Notes: generated by a model from the letters alone, not told the origin. 64,000 nt of DNA from Ruegeria arenilitoris (GCF_013035315.1 NZ_WQHP01000006.1:248001-312000), one strand, 5' to 3'. Shown: positions 1-8,540, numbered from the stretch's first letter. Made by a program: numbers and translations.

Positions 1-321
1 AGAGCGCCCGCCACCCGGCGGTGTGCCGTAACCCGTTACAATAACGCCGGTAAATGGATCGACTTCCTGAACAGGCAGAAAGTTCAGTACATCTAGCGAG
101 GCTGCCCAGAGATAGCGATTCACATTAACGATCTGTTCGGCATTGCCGCGGTCGAACACATCCCAGATGGTCGTACGCTCGGGATCGTTAAGCTCTCGTT
201 CAGCAGAGCTGGTGCTGTCTGTATTCAGCAGATCGGGATTCGGTGCAGCACCCCGATTCTGTCCGCAGGCCGACACGGCAGCAGTCATTATGATCAAACC
301 GAAAATCGTCTGCAGGCGCAT
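1..321 (-). CDS. DUF3576 family lipoprotein, 3' end outside the window
   Basis: The reverse strand is open from an ATG at 321 to the window edge, giving 107 residues with no stop. The N-terminus is a short lipoprotein signal with the lipobox VSAC (Cys19), so the product is probably anchored to the envelope. The later segment (IWDVF, VNRYLW, LDVLNFLP, DPFTGVI) matches my memory of the DUF3576 family of alphaproteobacterial lipoproteins, whose function is unknown. A weak CAGGAC precedes the start. The gene is divergent from the porin. The family assignment is from memory of the motif and was not searched. Confidence 0.7.
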   Translation of the reverse strand, partial: MRLQTIFGLIIMTAAVSACGQNRGAAPNPDLLNTDSTSSAERELNDPERTTIWDVFDRGNAEQIVNVNRYLWAASLDVLNFLPVQEVDPFTGVIVTGYGTPPGGGRS

Positions 322-469
322 TGTCGACTGGTCCTGTTTCACTTGGTCTACTTTGTTCAGTGTTACTCCTAGACAAGGTCCAGTTCAGCAACAACCCTAT
401 TCTTCTTACATATGCTGGCGCGGTATGCAGATAAGGCTCCAAATGCGACTGTGGCATCCTTGCACCAAT

Positions 470-498
470 TTGTGGCCAATGCGTGCTGCTCGTTTAAG
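470..498 (+). promoter_or_regulatory. candidate porin promoter
   Basis: TTGTGG (470-475) and TTTAAG (493-498) are separated by 17 bases and would place the transcript start about 100 bases ahead of the porin ATG. Both hexamers are imperfect, so this is only a candidate. The leader that follows carries a 12-base tandem repeat (541-564). Confidence 0.25.
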
Positions 499-602
499 GC
501 AAGCTTGCGTGAAGGGGGCAAAAAAAGCGAAACGGTTCCCGTGCTGAGACATGTGCTGAGGCATGTGTCGAGTAGAAAAACTTTGAAACCGAGGGAAACA
601 AG

Positions 603-1622
603 ATGAAAAAAGTTCTCTTCGCATCGACCGCTCTGATCGCAACCGCAAGTGTTGCAGCGGCCGACGTACGCTTCAGCGGCTATGGCCGTTTTGGTATTGG
701 TTACCTGGAAGACCGCACCGGTACCGTAACCAACATCGACACCACAACCACTCCGCCGACCATCGACGAAGCGGTTGTCCCAACTGACGAAACCATTCTG
801 GTCTCGCGCTTCCGTCTGAACATCGATGGCGTTGTCGAAACCGACGGCGGTGTTGAGTTCTCGGCTCGTGTTCGTCTGCAGGCTGACGAAAATGCCGGTA
901 ACGGTGAAGCAAACGCAGCTGGCCTGAACGGCGCACGCTTCTCGGTCATCTACGGTGGTCTGCGTGTTGACGCGGGCAACGTTGCTGGCGCATTCGACAA
1001 CCTGGCAAACTACTACGGTAACGAGCCTGGCCTGGAAAACTTCATCGGTCAGTACTCCGGTGTTGACTATAGCTTCCTGGGTTACTCGTCGACCGGTTCC
1101 GGTTCGAACGCTGTGTTCTTCCAGTATGCAGTTGGCGACTTCGCCTTTGGCGCATCGTACGACCAAGCAACTTTCGCAGTTAACGGCCTTCCCGAGGACG
1201 GCTCTCGCTGGGACATCAGCGCGACCTACAACTTCGCGAACGTAACTGCTGCTCTGGCTTATGGTCAGACCAAAGCTTCTGTAGACTCGATCACCGAAAA
1301 GCAGTCGCTGACCGTTCTGACCCTGGGTGCAGAATTTGGTGACTTCTCGGGTACGATCTTTGTCGCAGACGACGATGTTGTGAACGAAGCACGCAACGGT
1401 ACCGCATACGGTCTGTCGGCAGCCTACAACCTGGGCGCTGCTACCACCCTGACCTTCGCTTACGGTGACGGTTCGGCTGATGACGACCTGCAGCAGTACG
1501 GTATTGGTGCCATCTACGACCTGGGCGGCGGTGCATCGCTGCGCGGTGGTATCGGCAACCAGAAGCGTGGCGACGGCGAGAGCCAGCTGCGCGCTGACTT
1601 CGGTGCTCAGTTCAACTTCTAA
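603..1622 (+). CDS. outer-membrane porin
   Basis: The 339-residue product starts with a typical signal peptide (MKKVLFASTALIATASVAAA, cleavage expected after residue 20). The mature protein opens with DVRFSGYGRFGIGYLE and ends in QFNF, so a terminal Phe closes the last strand as in trimeric porins. Alternating short strands, aromatic girdles and acidic loops fit the Rhodobacter-type general porin family, with passive diffusion of small solutes across the outer membrane. The start follows GAGGGAAACAAG. Codon use is strongly biased towards a few codons, as expected for an abundant protein. A strong terminator follows, so it is probably monocistronic. Confidence 0.9.
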   Translation: MKKVLFASTALIATASVAAADVRFSGYGRFGIGYLEDRTGTVTNIDTTTTPPTIDEAVVPTDETILVSRFRLNIDGVVETDGGVEFSARVRLQADENAGNGEANAAGLNGARFSVIYGGLRVDAGNVAGAFDNLANYYGNEPGLENFIGQYSGVDYSFLGYSSTGSGSNAVFFQYAVGDFAFGASYDQATFAVNGLPEDGSRWDISATYNFANVTAALAYGQTKASVDSITEKQSLTVLTLGAEFGDFSGTIFVADDDVVNEARNGTAYGLSAAYNLGAATTLTFAYGDGSADDDLQQYGIGAIYDLGGGASLRGGIGNQKRGDGESQLRADFGAQFNF

Positions 1623-1646
1623 GTTGATCTAAACCGCAAGGTTTAA

Positions 1647-1677
1647 GGGCAGGTCTTCGGACCTGCCCTTTTCTTTT
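1647..1677 (+). terminator. rho-independent terminator of the porin
   Basis: A perfect 9-bp stem, GGGCAGGTC and GACCTGCCC, closes a TTCG tetraloop and is followed by TTTTCTTTT. It begins 25 bases after the porin stop codon. Confidence 0.9.
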
Positions 1678-1724
1678 GCGCAGACTTGGTGTTTTTCTGC
1701 CGTCAAAGCACAGAGAGGAAACCC

Positions 1725-2384
1725 ATGTCGCTGCACGACATTACCGCCCGAATCGCCAAAGCCGAAGCTGCTGCAGGCCGCCCTGCAGGGTCGACCAAAC
1801 TGATCGCCGTTTCAAAGGTGCAGCCCAACGAACGCGTCGAGGCCGTTCTGGAACAAGGGCATCGCTGTTTCGGTGAAAACCGGGTGCAAGAGGCCGCGGG
1901 CAAATGGCCCGAATTCAAAGAGCGGTTTTCGGGCATAGACTTACATCTGATCGGACCGTTGCAAACCAACAAAGCCCGTCAGGCAATCGAGCTGTTCGAC
2001 GCAATCCATTCGGTCGACCGACCGAAACTGGCCAAATCGCTTGCGCGGCTGGCTCAGGAAGTCGGTCATTGCCCGGACGTGTTCATTCAGGTCAACACCG
2101 GAGAAGAAGAGCAGAAAGCGGGTATCATGTCCGTTGATGCCGATGCCTTTATTGCCGAATGCCGCGAACTGGATTTGCCGATCCAAGGGCTGATGGCGAT
2201 CCCGCCGGTGGACGAAGAACCTTCACTGCATTTTGCTTTGCTGGCCAAGATCGCCGAGCGCAATGGATTGCAGGGATTGTCGATGGGGATGAGCGGCGAC
2301 TTCGAACAGGCCATCGCATTGGGTGCGACCCATGTGCGCGTGGGCTCGGCCATCTTTGGTGAGCGTGTCAGGCCTGAGGGATAA
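1725..2384 (+). CDS. YggS family PLP-homeostasis protein
   Basis: This 219-residue protein belongs to the YggS/PLPBP family, which binds pyridoxal 5'-phosphate in a single TIM-barrel domain and buffers the B6 pool without a known enzymatic reaction. The PLP lysine is Lys31 in AVSKVQP. Other family motifs are GENRVQE, HLIGPLQTNKAR, MGMSGDFE and RVGSAIFG near the C-terminus. I chose the ATG at 1725 because AGAGGAA lies just upstream; a longer frame opening at 1686 has no such site. The 3' end overlaps the convergent L,D-transpeptidase gene by 17 bases. Confidence 0.92.
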   Translation: MSLHDITARIAKAEAAAGRPAGSTKLIAVSKVQPNERVEAVLEQGHRCFGENRVQEAAGKWPEFKERFSGIDLHLIGPLQTNKARQAIELFDAIHSVDRPKLAKSLARLAQEVGHCPDVFIQVNTGEEEQKAGIMSVDADAFIAECRELDLPIQGLMAIPPVDEEPSLHFALLAKIAERNGLQGLSMGMSGDFEQAIALGATHVRVGSAIFGERVRPEG

Positions 2385-2868
2385 TCAGCCGCGTTCCGGG
2401 TAAGAGCTGACCTGCGATCCAGTGCAGATGGTCGCGTCGAAATGCAATGCAGCCCTCGGTCGGATAGCCGGGGCGGCGCCATTGATGCAAAAAGATTGCG
2501 GACCCGCGCCCCGGTACGGCGTTCGGCCAGTTCCAGTCGGTGATCAACACAAGGTCATACAATGGATCGGCGCGCCTTAGTTTCTCGTGGCTATGGCCAT
2601 AGGGCGCGCTGACCATCTGGTTGTACTCGCTGTCTGCGCTGTCATCCGACCACAAATCTTGGGGCCCAATGGGCGTGGCCCATGTGGTTGGGGCTGCAAG
2701 CCTGTCAGGTCGGAACAGCATTCCCACGATCCGATGCACACCAATTGGGGTTGCTCCATCGCCTTCGCGTTTGTCTTTGGTCAGGCCGCCCTTGCCGATG
2801 GAACAGGGAAACAGGCGGCCAGCAAAGCGGACGCCGCGCGGGGTTAGCACCAGATCATCAGGGGTCAC
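2368..2868 (-). CDS. L,D-transpeptidase (YkuD-type) family protein
   Basis: The 166-residue product carries the YkuD active-site pattern with His128 (IFLHQW) and Cys140 (TEGCIAF). YkuD proteins form or edit 3-3 peptidoglycan cross-links or attach proteins to the wall. No clear signal peptide is visible, so export is uncertain; this short form is common in alphaproteobacteria. Translation begins at GTG within the overlap GTGA with the ribA stop, so it is translationally coupled to ribA. It overlaps the end of the YggS gene on the other strand. Confidence 0.82.
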   Translation of the reverse strand: MTPDDLVLTPRGVRFAGRLFPCSIGKGGLTKDKREGDGATPIGVHRIVGMLFRPDRLAAPTTWATPIGPQDLWSDDSADSEYNQMVSAPYGHSHEKLRRADPLYDLVLITDWNWPNAVPGRGSAIFLHQWRRPGYPTEGCIAFRRDHLHWIAGQLLPGTRLIIPQA

Positions 2869-3959
2869 AGCAAATGGCCTGATTTGGCGGCTTTGGTCGC
2901 CAGGTATCCTCGGTTATGGGCCGTTTCACCAACTTTCAGCGGTACTCGCTCGGTCACGGCGATGCCGGTCTTTTCCATCATCGCGATCTTTGCCGGGTTG
3001 TTGGTTAGCAATCGAACCGAGCTGAACCCCAGTTCTTTCAGGATGTCCGAACCCAAACGGAAATCCCGCTCATCATCTTCAAACCCAAGCCGGTGATTGG
3101 CTTCCACCGTGTCGAAACCCTGATCCTGCAGGAAATAGGCGCGCATCTTGTTGGCGAGTCCGATCCCGCGACCTTCCTGATTGAGATACAGCAAGACGCC
3201 GGCCCCTTCAGTACCCATCTGGGCAAGTGCTCCGCGTAGCTGTGGACCGCAGTCGCATTTCAGGCTGCCCATCAGGTCGCCGGTGAAGCAGGCGGAATGC
3301 AGGCGGGCCAGAACAGGTTTACTGCGGTCGGGGCGTCCGATCTCGACGGCGTAATGCTCCTCCCCGCCATCTTCGGGGCGGAAGACGTGCAGGCGGCCAG
3401 CTTCGGATACCTCCATTGGCAAACGCGCGGCAGCGATTGCGTGCAGCGCGCTGCGATCGGCCAAATGTGGTGCGGCGCGCGTGTGGTCGATACAGGTCAG
3501 GCCGTGGGTGGCCGCAAAATTGCGACCATCCTCAACGGGAACCACCACGGCGGCGGGCAACAGGCGAGCGGATTTGGTCAATGAAATTGCGATCCGATGC
3601 AGGTTGGCGCTGCCCTGACGTTCTGTCATCAGAGGGCCTTTCATCGGCGCATTCAGGTCATCAGACGGATCGGCGACGGCCTGAACCCAGGCGATATCTG
3701 CATCGGATGGAATGATCACCCGCGCCAGATCGCCGTCATATGCTCGTGCCTTAAGCGTTTCCGCCCGCCGTACGGTGACTGCGACCACCGGCTGGCCTTC
3801 GAGGCTGCGCAGATCCGCAAGTCGCTGTGCGCTCAGCGTTTCTGAAGCGATGGCCAGAACGCTGAACCCTGTGTCATCTGTAAGTACGACAGGAACGCCC
3901 ATGCGCAGATCAGCCCGGGCGCGGGCCAGCAATTCCGAGATATCCGGGATAAGACTCAT
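2865..3959 (-). CDS. ribA: GTP cyclohydrolase II with degenerate RibB-like N-terminal domain
   Basis: The C-terminal half (from about residue 190) is GTP cyclohydrolase II, the first step of riboflavin synthesis. The zinc cysteines are visible as Cys224, Cys235 and Cys237 in SACFTGDLMGSLKCDCG, followed by NQEGRGIGL and the TNNPAKI motif. The first 185 residues resemble the DHBP-synthase (RibB) domain but I do not see its acidic active-site motif, as in many alphaproteobacterial RibA proteins where that half is inactive. The ATG at 3959 follows AGGGT. No FMN riboswitch is visible upstream. The downstream L,D-transpeptidase overlaps it by 4 bases. Confidence 0.92.
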   Translation of the reverse strand: MSLIPDISELLARARADLRMGVPVVLTDDTGFSVLAIASETLSAQRLADLRSLEGQPVVAVTVRRAETLKARAYDGDLARVIIPSDADIAWVQAVADPSDDLNAPMKGPLMTERQGSANLHRIAISLTKSARLLPAAVVVPVEDGRNFAATHGLTCIDHTRAAPHLADRSALHAIAAARLPMEVSEAGRLHVFRPEDGGEEHYAVEIGRPDRSKPVLARLHSACFTGDLMGSLKCDCGPQLRGALAQMGTEGAGVLLYLNQEGRGIGLANKMRAYFLQDQGFDTVEANHRLGFEDDERDFRLGSDILKELGFSSVRLLTNNPAKIAMMEKTGIAVTERVPLKVGETAHNRGYLATKAAKSGHLL

Positions 3960-4004
3960 CTATGTTACCCTATAACGTGTAGGTGTCGTCTAACCTGATC
4001 AGAG

Positions 4005-4023
4005 GGAAATGTGAAACATTTCC
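4005..4023. repeat. 19-bp inverted repeat between ribA and the response regulator
   Basis: GGAAATGT and ACATTTCC are exact inverted arms around GAA. They lie 46 bases upstream of ribA and 97 bases upstream of the response-regulator start. The position suits an operator or a short leader hairpin; no protein is assigned to it. Confidence 0.5.
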
Positions 4024-4119
4024 TCTACGTCAGACACATGGGCGTGAGACCATTGCAGTAAAACTTGTTGATTGCGAAATCTGTACGCAAATGGTGGAAA
4101 AGGCTTAGGAGGACCGCAC

Positions 4120-4806
4120 ATGGCTCAGCTCAAGAAAATCCTGCTGGTGGATGATGACGAAGACCTGCGCGAGGCGCTCAGCGAGCAACTTGTGATGACC
4201 GAGGATTTCGACGTGTTCGAAGCCGCAGACGGCCAATCCGCCATGGAACGCGCGCGCGAAGCGATCTATGACCTGGTCATTCTGGATGTGGGCCTGCCGG
4301 ACACCGATGGGCGCGAGCTGTGCCGTCTGATGCGCAAACAAGGCGTCAAAAGCCCGATTCTGATGCTGACTGGCCATGACAGCGACGCCGATACCATCCT
4401 GGGCCTGGACGCCGGCGCCAATGACTATGTTTCCAAGCCGTTCAAATTTCCGGTTCTTCTGGCCCGCATCCGCGCCCAGCTGCGCCAGCATGAACAATCC
4501 GAGGACGCGGTCTTTGTTCTGGGGCCGTATACCTTCAAACCGGCCATGAAGATGCTGATCACCGAAGAGGACCGCAAGATTCGCCTGACCGAGAAAGAGA
4601 CGAACATTCTCAAGTTCCTCTACCGCTCGGCCGATGGGGTGGTTGCACGCGATGTGCTGCTGCACGAGGTCTGGGGCTATAACGCCGGGGTCACCACTCA
4701 TACGCTGGAAACTCACATTTACCGTCTGCGCCAGAAGATCGAGCCTGACCCTTCGAATGCACGCCTTTTGGTCACAGAATCGGGCGGATATCGCCTGGTC
4801 TCGTAA
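4120..4806 (+). CDS. OmpR-family response regulator (orphan)
   Basis: The 228-residue protein has a receiver domain (residues 5-118) with the acidic pocket DDDED at 11-15, phospho-acceptor Asp56 (VILDVGLP), Thr in MLTGHD and Lys in SKPF. An OmpR-type winged helix follows from about residue 130, with the recognition region THTLETHIYRLRQKIE. The ATG at 4120 has a strong AGGAGG. No histidine kinase is adjacent, so the partner is elsewhere. Its short linker and composition recall the essential CenR-type regulators of alphaproteobacteria, but I cannot confirm that. A terminator follows 104 bases after the stop. Confidence 0.9.
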   Translation: MAQLKKILLVDDDEDLREALSEQLVMTEDFDVFEAADGQSAMERAREAIYDLVILDVGLPDTDGRELCRLMRKQGVKSPILMLTGHDSDADTILGLDAGANDYVSKPFKFPVLLARIRAQLRQHEQSEDAVFVLGPYTFKPAMKMLITEEDRKIRLTEKETNILKFLYRSADGVVARDVLLHEVWGYNAGVTTHTLETHIYRLRQKIEPDPSNARLLVTESGGYRLVS

Positions 4807-4910
4807 CTCCGGGTGGAATGACGTGGATCAAAGTGATACTCTGGATGTGTGATTAGATTACTCCCAACCCGCGCATGTCCGGGTTAAGACATGCACCTCC
4901 CTGTTGGACT

Positions 4911-4936
4911 GCCGGGCCTTTGGCCCGGCTTTTTTT
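4911..4936 (+). terminator. rho-independent terminator after the response regulator
   Basis: An 8-bp stem, GCCGGGCC and GGCCCGGC, with a 3-base loop is followed by a run of T. In the gap from 4807 to 5164 the only other thing I see is a 14-bp palindrome at 5024-5037. Confidence 0.9.
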
Positions 4937-5023
4937 GTGTTGGGGATGTCAACGAATGTCCGTTCAGGGCACCTAGTGACCGATGCTGCGCGATCAACCG
5001 ATGGCGACTATGCGCCAAAAGCT

Positions 5024-5037
5024 GACTTTGCAAAGTC
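5024..5037. repeat. 14-bp perfect palindrome GACTTTGCAAAGTC
   Basis: It is an exact palindrome in an otherwise featureless gap, about 130 bases upstream of the CHAP lipoprotein gene. It could be an operator or part of a dispersed repeat; only one copy was noticed in the window. Confidence 0.35.
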
Positions 5038-5164
5038 GGGCGTTTGGTCCATAGCCGAGGAACATCAACTGGCAAATTCCTGCCGGGGAACAAGCTAGGC
5101 TCTTTTCACAACCCGCAAGATCGCCATAAAGCTTATCAACCCATCAAACCGGCAACATAGTTTC

Positions 5165-5725
5165 TTGCAAAACAGCGACAGCACAACGACTACGAAACGG
5201 CCGCGCCTGCCTGGTACCGCTCGCGCGGCGTTTACGATGGGGCTTTTTGCTCTTGTATCTGCCTGCGCTCAGGGCTCAAACGACGCGGGTCTCGATCCAG
5301 AACGTCAGGCCATGGCGTTGCGCGAAGTCTCACAAAAACAGGCTCGAGGGCAAAGGGTGTGGTGTGTGCCCTACGCACGTAACCTCAGCGGTATTGAAAT
5401 TCGCGGAAACGCCAAGGACTGGTGGGGCAAGGCGCGCAGTACTTTTGAACGAGGCAGTGAACCGGTTGTCGGTGCGGTTATGTCATTTCGAGCAACCCGA
5501 GGGATGCCCCTTGGTCACGTGGCCGTCGTATCCGATGTTGTGACCAACAGGGAAGTCATCGTGAACCACGCCAACTGGCACCGCAACAAGGTATCATTGA
5601 AAATGGGCGTCAAGGATGTATCCAAGAACAATGATTGGACGTTGGTCCGCGTCGAAAGTCATCCGGGCCGGTATGGCAGCTTCTACCCGGTGAACGGGTT
5701 CATTTATCCCAAAGTTGACGACTAG
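5165..5725 (+). CDS. CHAP-domain lipoprotein, probable peptidoglycan amidase or endopeptidase
   Basis: The 186-residue frame begins with TTG; there is no ATG in frame before 5237 (residue 25). With the TTG start the protein has a basic N-region (KRPRLPGTAR) before a hydrophobic stretch ending in the lipobox VSAC (Cys34), which makes a sensible lipoprotein signal. The ATG start would leave almost no N-region. The CHAP domain shows catalytic Cys67 (WCVPYAR) and His118 (PLGHVAVV). Such domains cleave peptide bonds in peptidoglycan. No good ribosome-binding site precedes either start, so the 5' end is uncertain. The stop is followed by an imperfect hairpin (5781-5802) without a T run. Confidence 0.75.
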   Translation: MQNSDSTTTTKRPRLPGTARAAFTMGLFALVSACAQGSNDAGLDPERQAMALREVSQKQARGQRVWCVPYARNLSGIEIRGNAKDWWGKARSTFERGSEPVVGAVMSFRATRGMPLGHVAVVSDVVTNREVIVNHANWHRNKVSLKMGVKDVSKNNDWTLVRVESHPGRYGSFYPVNGFIYPKVDD

Positions 5726-5906
5726 CCTAAGTCAGTTATGGATCGCATACGGCGTACATCCGGCGGATGGTTCATAAAGCGGCCCGCCAGCGCAAGCGGG
5801 CCAATGACGGAAAAGTCCGCATAGCTGCTCTTCAGCGACCGTTTCCTATGGCACCCCACCCAACACCACGCTAACCTCGCGCCCAACTGCGACAGAGGAT
5901 TTCCCC

Positions 5907-6695
5907 ATGCCCTTTACCCTTGCTACCTGGAACATCAACTCGGTCCGTCTGCGCGAGCCTATCGTGCTGAAATTGCTGCAAGAAGAGGCACCGGATGTTC
6001 TTTGCTTGCAAGAGTGCAAGTCGCCCGTTGAAAAGATCCCGACCGAAGGGTTTGCAGAACTGGGTTACACCCACATGGTTGCGCGCGGGCAAAAGGGCTA
6101 TAACGGCGTCGCCATCCTGTCGCGCATCCCGATGGAAGAGGCGGGCGACAAGGATTTCGCGGGGCTCGGGCACGCGCGCCACATTGCGGGGCGTCTGGAA
6201 AACGGCGTGACAATCCACAATTTCTACGTCCCCGCTGGTGGCGATATTCCGGATCGCGAAAAGAACGAAAAGTTTGGACAAAAGCTCGACTATCTCACCG
6301 ACATGCGCGACTGGTTCCATGCCGAGAAGCCCGAGAAATCCATTCTTGTTGGCGACCTGAATATTGCCCCGCGAGAAGACGATGTCTGGTCGCACAAACA
6401 ACTTCTCAAGGTCGTGTCGCACACGCCGATCGAGGTTGAACATCTGGCCGAAACCCAGGACGCGGGGGGATGGGTCGATGTAACTCGGCAGGATATTCCC
6501 GAAGGGCAATTGTATAGCTGGTGGTCCTATCGCGCGCGCGACTGGGACGCAGCCGACAAAGGGCGGCGGCTGGATCACGTTTGGGCTACGCCCGATATTT
6601 CGAACGCGGGGCATTCCAGCCGCATCCTGCGCGATGCGCGGGGGTGGGAAAAACCCAGTGATCACGCGCCGGTCTTTGCGACATTCGACCTTTGA
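5907..6695 (+). CDS. xth: exodeoxyribonuclease III
   Basis: The 262-residue protein is a complete exonuclease III/AP endonuclease, which nicks DNA 5' of abasic sites and trims 3' ends in base-excision repair. The family motifs appear in order: TWNINSVR near the start, Glu36 (LQECK), VPAGGDIPD, the pair Asp150/Asn152 (GDLNIAP), RRLDHVW (Asp223) and the terminal SDHAPV (Asp252/His253). AGAGGA precedes the ATG at a good distance. It is followed 76 bases later by the thioredoxin gene on the same strand. Confidence 0.95.
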   Translation: MPFTLATWNINSVRLREPIVLKLLQEEAPDVLCLQECKSPVEKIPTEGFAELGYTHMVARGQKGYNGVAILSRIPMEEAGDKDFAGLGHARHIAGRLENGVTIHNFYVPAGGDIPDREKNEKFGQKLDYLTDMRDWFHAEKPEKSILVGDLNIAPREDDVWSHKQLLKVVSHTPIEVEHLAETQDAGGWVDVTRQDIPEGQLYSWWSYRARDWDAADKGRRLDHVWATPDISNAGHSSRILRDARGWEKPSDHAPVFATFDL

Positions 6696-6771
6696 CCCTG
6701 CAACTCTACTATTGGTTTCTGCCCCTCGGGGTTGCATATAGAGGCCAAATTCGAATGAAAGAGTGAATGCC

Positions 6772-7689
6772 ATGGACCTTCTGAACCCTGCAGCCGGACC
6801 GGATGCCGCCGATCTGATCATAGACGGATCCGAGGCCACCTTTATGGCCGATGTTGTTGAGGCCTCGCAGGAGACCCCTGTGATCGTGGACTTCTGGGCA
6901 CCCTGGTGTGGTCCTTGCAAGACGCTGGGCCCGTTGCTGGAAGAGGCCGTGACCGCCGCCAAGGGGGCGGTGAAGATGGTCAAGATCAACGTGGATGAGG
7001 CGCAGATGATCGCGTCTCAGATGCGCATTCAGTCGATCCCGACCGTTTATGCGTTTTTCAAAGGCCAGCCGGTCGACGGATTTCAAGGCGCGTTGCCGGG
7101 GTCCGAGATCAAGGCTTTTGTAGACCGTGTTATCGAAGCTGCGGGCGGCGAAAGCCCCGGCGGACAACTGGACGATGCGGTCCAGGCCGCCGAAGAGATG
7201 CTGGCCGAAGGTGCCGCTGTTGATGCGGCCCAGACTTTCGCGGCGATTTTGGGCGAAGACCCGAACCACGCGGCCGCTTATGGCGGTTTGGTGCGCGCGC
7301 ATATCGCATCGGATGATCTTGAGCAGGCCGAGGCCATCCTGAATGGCGCACCGGCGGAAATCTCATCATCGCCCGAGCTTGAAGCAGCCCACGCTCAGCT
7401 TGAGCTGGCGAAACAGGCTGCCGACGCAGGCCCGGTGGGCGAGTTGAAAGTGGCCGTTGAGGCGGACCCGGACAACCATCAGGCCCGTTTCGACCTTGCG
7501 CAGGCCCTGCACGCCAATGGCGAAGTTGAAGAAGCGGTTGCGCAATTGCTGGAACTGTTCCGTCGGGATCGCGAATGGAATGACGGCGCGGCCAAGACGC
7601 AGCTGTTTACCATTTTCGACGCGCTCAAGCCGAATGACCCGGTTGTTCTGAACGGACGGCGCAAACTCAGCTCGATGATATTTGCCTAA
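6772..7689 (+). CDS. thioredoxin-TPR co-chaperone (YbbN/CnoX-like)
   Basis: A thioredoxin domain fills residues 15-125 with the intact redox motif WCGPC (Cys46, Cys49). It is followed by helical TPR-like repeats to residue 305. This fusion matches the YbbN/CnoX family, which combines weak redox activity with chaperone function and helps deliver clients to GroEL or DnaK. Alphaproteobacterial members usually keep the CxxC. The ATG at 6772 has AAAGAG 8 bases upstream; a GTG nine bases earlier (6763) is an alternative. The Lon-N and Trm112 genes follow closely and are probably cotranscribed. Confidence 0.88.
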   Translation: MDLLNPAAGPDAADLIIDGSEATFMADVVEASQETPVIVDFWAPWCGPCKTLGPLLEEAVTAAKGAVKMVKINVDEAQMIASQMRIQSIPTVYAFFKGQPVDGFQGALPGSEIKAFVDRVIEAAGGESPGGQLDDAVQAAEEMLAEGAAVDAAQTFAAILGEDPNHAAAYGGLVRAHIASDDLEQAEAILNGAPAEISSSPELEAAHAQLELAKQAADAGPVGELKVAVEADPDNHQARFDLAQALHANGEVEEAVAQLLELFRRDREWNDGAAKTQLFTIFDALKPNDPVVLNGRRKLSSMIFA

Positions 7690-7716
7690 ACTCCGATCAG
7701 AGCTACACTCGGGTAC

Positions 7717-8358
7717 ATGATGCATCCCGCTGATCTGCCGGAGACGGTCTCCGTTTTCCCATTGCCCGGGGCGCTGCTGCTGCCCCGATCCCGCTTGCCG
7801 CTGCATATCTTTGAGCCGCGCTACCTGCAAATGCTGGACGACGCGCTGAAAACGCCCGAGCGCTTGATCGGTATGGTGCAGCCGAACCCGACCCTGTCCA
7901 ACGACAACAAGCTGCATCAGATTGGCTGCGCGGGGCGTGTGACACAGTTTTCTGAAACCGAAGATGGTCGGTACCTGATCACGCTGACCGGTATTTCGCG
8001 ATTCCGGATCAAGTCCGAGCTGGACGCGTTCACGCCCTATCACCGCTGCGCCGTTTCGTGGGACGGGTTTGAGCGTGATTTGGGTAAGGCCGAGGCGGAC
8101 GACGCCTTTGATCGGTCTCGGTTTTTGAACCTGCTCGAACGGTTCTTTTCCTCTCGCCAGCTGTCCACGGATTGGGACACCCTGAAGGACGCCGACGATG
8201 AGTTGTTGGTGAATTCCCTGTCGATGTTGCTGGATTTTGACCCCGAAGAGAAACAAGCCTTGCTCGAAGCACCTTGCCTTCGCACCCGGCGCGAGACATT
8301 GGTGACACTGATTGAATTCGCCATGCGCGGCGGATCGAGCGAGGAAAAACTGCAATGA
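7717..8358 (+). CDS. Lon N-terminal (LON substrate-binding) domain protein
   Basis: The 213-residue protein resembles the N-terminal substrate-binding domain of Lon protease without the ATPase or protease parts. The motifs [26 protein letters not shown] and IGCAGRVTQ are diagnostic of this stand-alone family. Function is not established; a role in protein quality control is plausible from the neighbouring thioredoxin-TPR chaperone. Two ATG codons stand in tandem at 7717 and 7720. The stop overlaps the next gene by 4 bases (ATGA). Confidence 0.88.
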   Translation: MMHPADLPETVSVFPLPGALLLPRSRLPLHIFEPRYLQMLDDALKTPERLIGMVQPNPTLSNDNKLHQIGCAGRVTQFSETEDGRYLITLTGISRFRIKSELDAFTPYHRCAVSWDGFERDLGKAEADDAFDRSRFLNLLERFFSSRQLSTDWDTLKDADDELLVNSLSMLLDFDPEEKQALLEAPCLRTRRETLVTLIEFAMRGGSSEEKLQ

Positions 8359-8540
8359 CCGAAGTCGAACACCCTTTTGACCGCCACATGCTTGAGGCGC
8401 TGATCTGCCCGCAGACGCACACCACGCTGCATTATGACGCCGAAAAGCAAGAACTGGTGTCTAAAGCTGCTAATCTGGCCTTTCCGATCCGAAACGGCAT
8501 CCCGGTTATGCTGGTGGACGAGGCGCGGCAGCTGGACTAA
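8355..8540 (+). CDS. Trm112 family protein
   Basis: This 61-residue protein has the compact Trm112/YcaR fold signature: LEALICPQT near the start, then [25 protein letters not shown] at the end. Bacterial members are usually found beside envelope or tRNA-modifying genes and are thought to be small partner proteins. Only one of the usual zinc cysteines is left (Cys18), which is common in alphaproteobacteria. It is translationally coupled to the Lon-N gene and its end overlaps the convergent UbiH-type gene by 4 bases. Confidence 0.88.
   Translation: MTEVEHPFDRHMLEALICPQTHTTLHYDAEKQELVSKAANLAFPIRNGIPVMLVDEARQLD

Noticed and set aside
369..1166. Reverse-strand frame of 265 codons opposite the porin
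   Set aside because: The biased codons of the porin suppress stops on the other strand. No family or start signal supports it.
3960..4119. FMN riboswitch upstream of ribA
   Set aside because: The gap is too short and lacks the conserved RFN elements; only a 19-base inverted repeat is present.
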